Under the pieces are notes generated by a model, which searched no databases, was not told the DNA's origin, and was given only the letters and a program-made list of their open reading frames with translations. From positions 1 through 63,077 of the forward strand of contig JBMHDN010000025.1 of assembly GCA_049889355.1 (NCBI GenBank): a stretch of 63,077 nucleotides of DNA. The letters run 5' to 3'. This document shows, one piece after another, positions 62,700 to 63,077 of the stretch. This DNA comes from JBMHDN01 sp049889355. GTDB taxonomy: Bacteria; Pseudomonadota; Alphaproteobacteria; Puniceispirillales; Puniceispirillaceae. Position 1 is the stretch's first letter. Every line of letters starts with the position of its first letter. A program made the translations under genes and the position numbers.

Positions 62700-63077
62700 G
62701 TGGTCGAATCTCGGATCAGCCAGGTCATCGAAGGGGCGGTAACCGATCTCGGTTTCCGGTTGGTGCGGGTGCGCTATTCCGGTGCAAAGGGTGGTCGCAG
62801 CCAGCTTCAGATAATGGCCGAGCCGGTTGCCGAGCGCGAGATGACGGTCGAGGATTGTGAAACACTCAGCCGGCATGTCGCGGCGCTGCTTGATGTTGAG
62901 GATCCGATCTCCGATGCCTACACGCTCGAGGTCAGCTCTCCCGGCATTGATCGTCCGCTGACCCGTCTGGAAGATTATGACAGGTTTGAAGGCGAACTTG
63001 CCAAGATCACACTTCGGTTCATGCAGGACGGACGGAAACGCTTCAACGGGCGCCTTGGCGGGCGTGACGACGAGGGG
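62700..63077 (+). CDS. rimP: Ribosome maturation factor RimP (C-terminus cut by window edge)
   Basis: RimP assists assembly of the 30S subunit. The frame is open to the window end without a stop (126 codons from GTG 62700). VVESRISQVIEGAVTDLGFRLVRVRYSGAKGG and DAYTLEVSSPGIDRPLTRLEDYDRFEGELAKI are typical RimP N-terminal and linker signatures. GTG 62700 follows AAAGGA and matches the family N-terminus; ATG 62661 is in frame and would add 13 residues. nusA usually follows in this operon. Confidence 0.92.
   Translation, partial: MVESRISQVIEGAVTDLGFRLVRVRYSGAKGGRSQLQIMAEPVAEREMTVEDCETLSRHVAALLDVEDPISDAYTLEVSSPGIDRPLTRLEDYDRFEGELAKITLRFMQDGRKRFNGRLGGRDDEG

Overview
The window is a block of alphaproteobacterial chromosome containing the likely replication origin, with almost entirely housekeeping genes. 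I see no mobile element, CRISPR array, rRNA or tRNA gene. The alphaproteobacterial call rests on gene order: parB-parA-rsmG-mnmG-mnmE-(rho)-hemJ-hemE facing ppsR-maf-coaE-dnaQ, then secB/fxsA/Tim44/smr, the hisBHAFE cluster, hrcA/grpE/dnaK/dnaJ, maeB/mutS/glnD/murJ/trpS/nfuA, and tsaB/rimI/miaB/phoH/ybeY/corC/lnt/metK/trmB/rimP. Moderate GC, tight spacing and many stop/start overlaps fit a compact, free-living and possibly marine alphaproteobacterium (SAR116-like is a guess, not shown).

Layout. 1-9.45 kb: parB (cut by the window edge), parA, rsmG, mnmG and mnmE, then rho, hemJ and hemE, all leftward, with an Ogt-type DNA repair gene inserted rightward between mnmE and rho. Two perfect parS sites lie inside rsmG and ogt. 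9.45-9.84 kb: AT-rich gene-free region with DnaA-box-like 9-mers between hemE and ppsR, the position of the Caulobacter-type oriC. 9.8-16 kb: ppsR, maf, coaE, dnaQ, secB, fxsA, a Tim44-like gene, smr and an XRE regulator. 16-20.4 kb: histidine operon with an embedded GNAT gene, ending in hinT. 20.5-29.5 kb: comM, gshB, a BON lipoprotein, yraN, rsmI, lppC/lpoA, hemW, rdgB and rph. 29.7-36.2 kb: heat-shock block hrcA, grpE, dnaK, dnaJ, interrupted by two leftward genes of unknown function. 36.2-50.9 kb: dapB, a DUF2244 protein, nth, a lipoprotein, maeB, mutS, glnD, murJ, trpS, nfuA. 51-54.9 kb: a Bax-like glucosaminidase, a polysaccharide deacetylase, tsaB and rimI. 55-63 kb: miaB, phoH, ybeY, corC, lnt, metK, trmB and the start of rimP.

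The strongest anomaly is a sharp composition break inside corC near 58,730. Upstream Asp codons in corC are 13 GAT and 0 GAC; downstream they are 1 GAT and 10 GAC, and everything to the window end is clearly GC-richer, although reading frame and gene order continue. This looks like a join of two related genomes at a conserved motif, either an assembly chimera or homologous replacement. Other points of interest are the parS pair read in the same codon frame, candidate RpoH promoters before dnaK and before the miaB-phoH-ybeY operon, a set of short tandem repeats with 12-, 15- or 18-bp units in linkers and leaders, several strong inverted repeats in intergenic gaps, and the unknown zinc-ribbon/membrane gene pair between hrcA and grpE. 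I did not find a clearly new multi-gene system; the hrcA-grpE gene pair is the nearest candidate.
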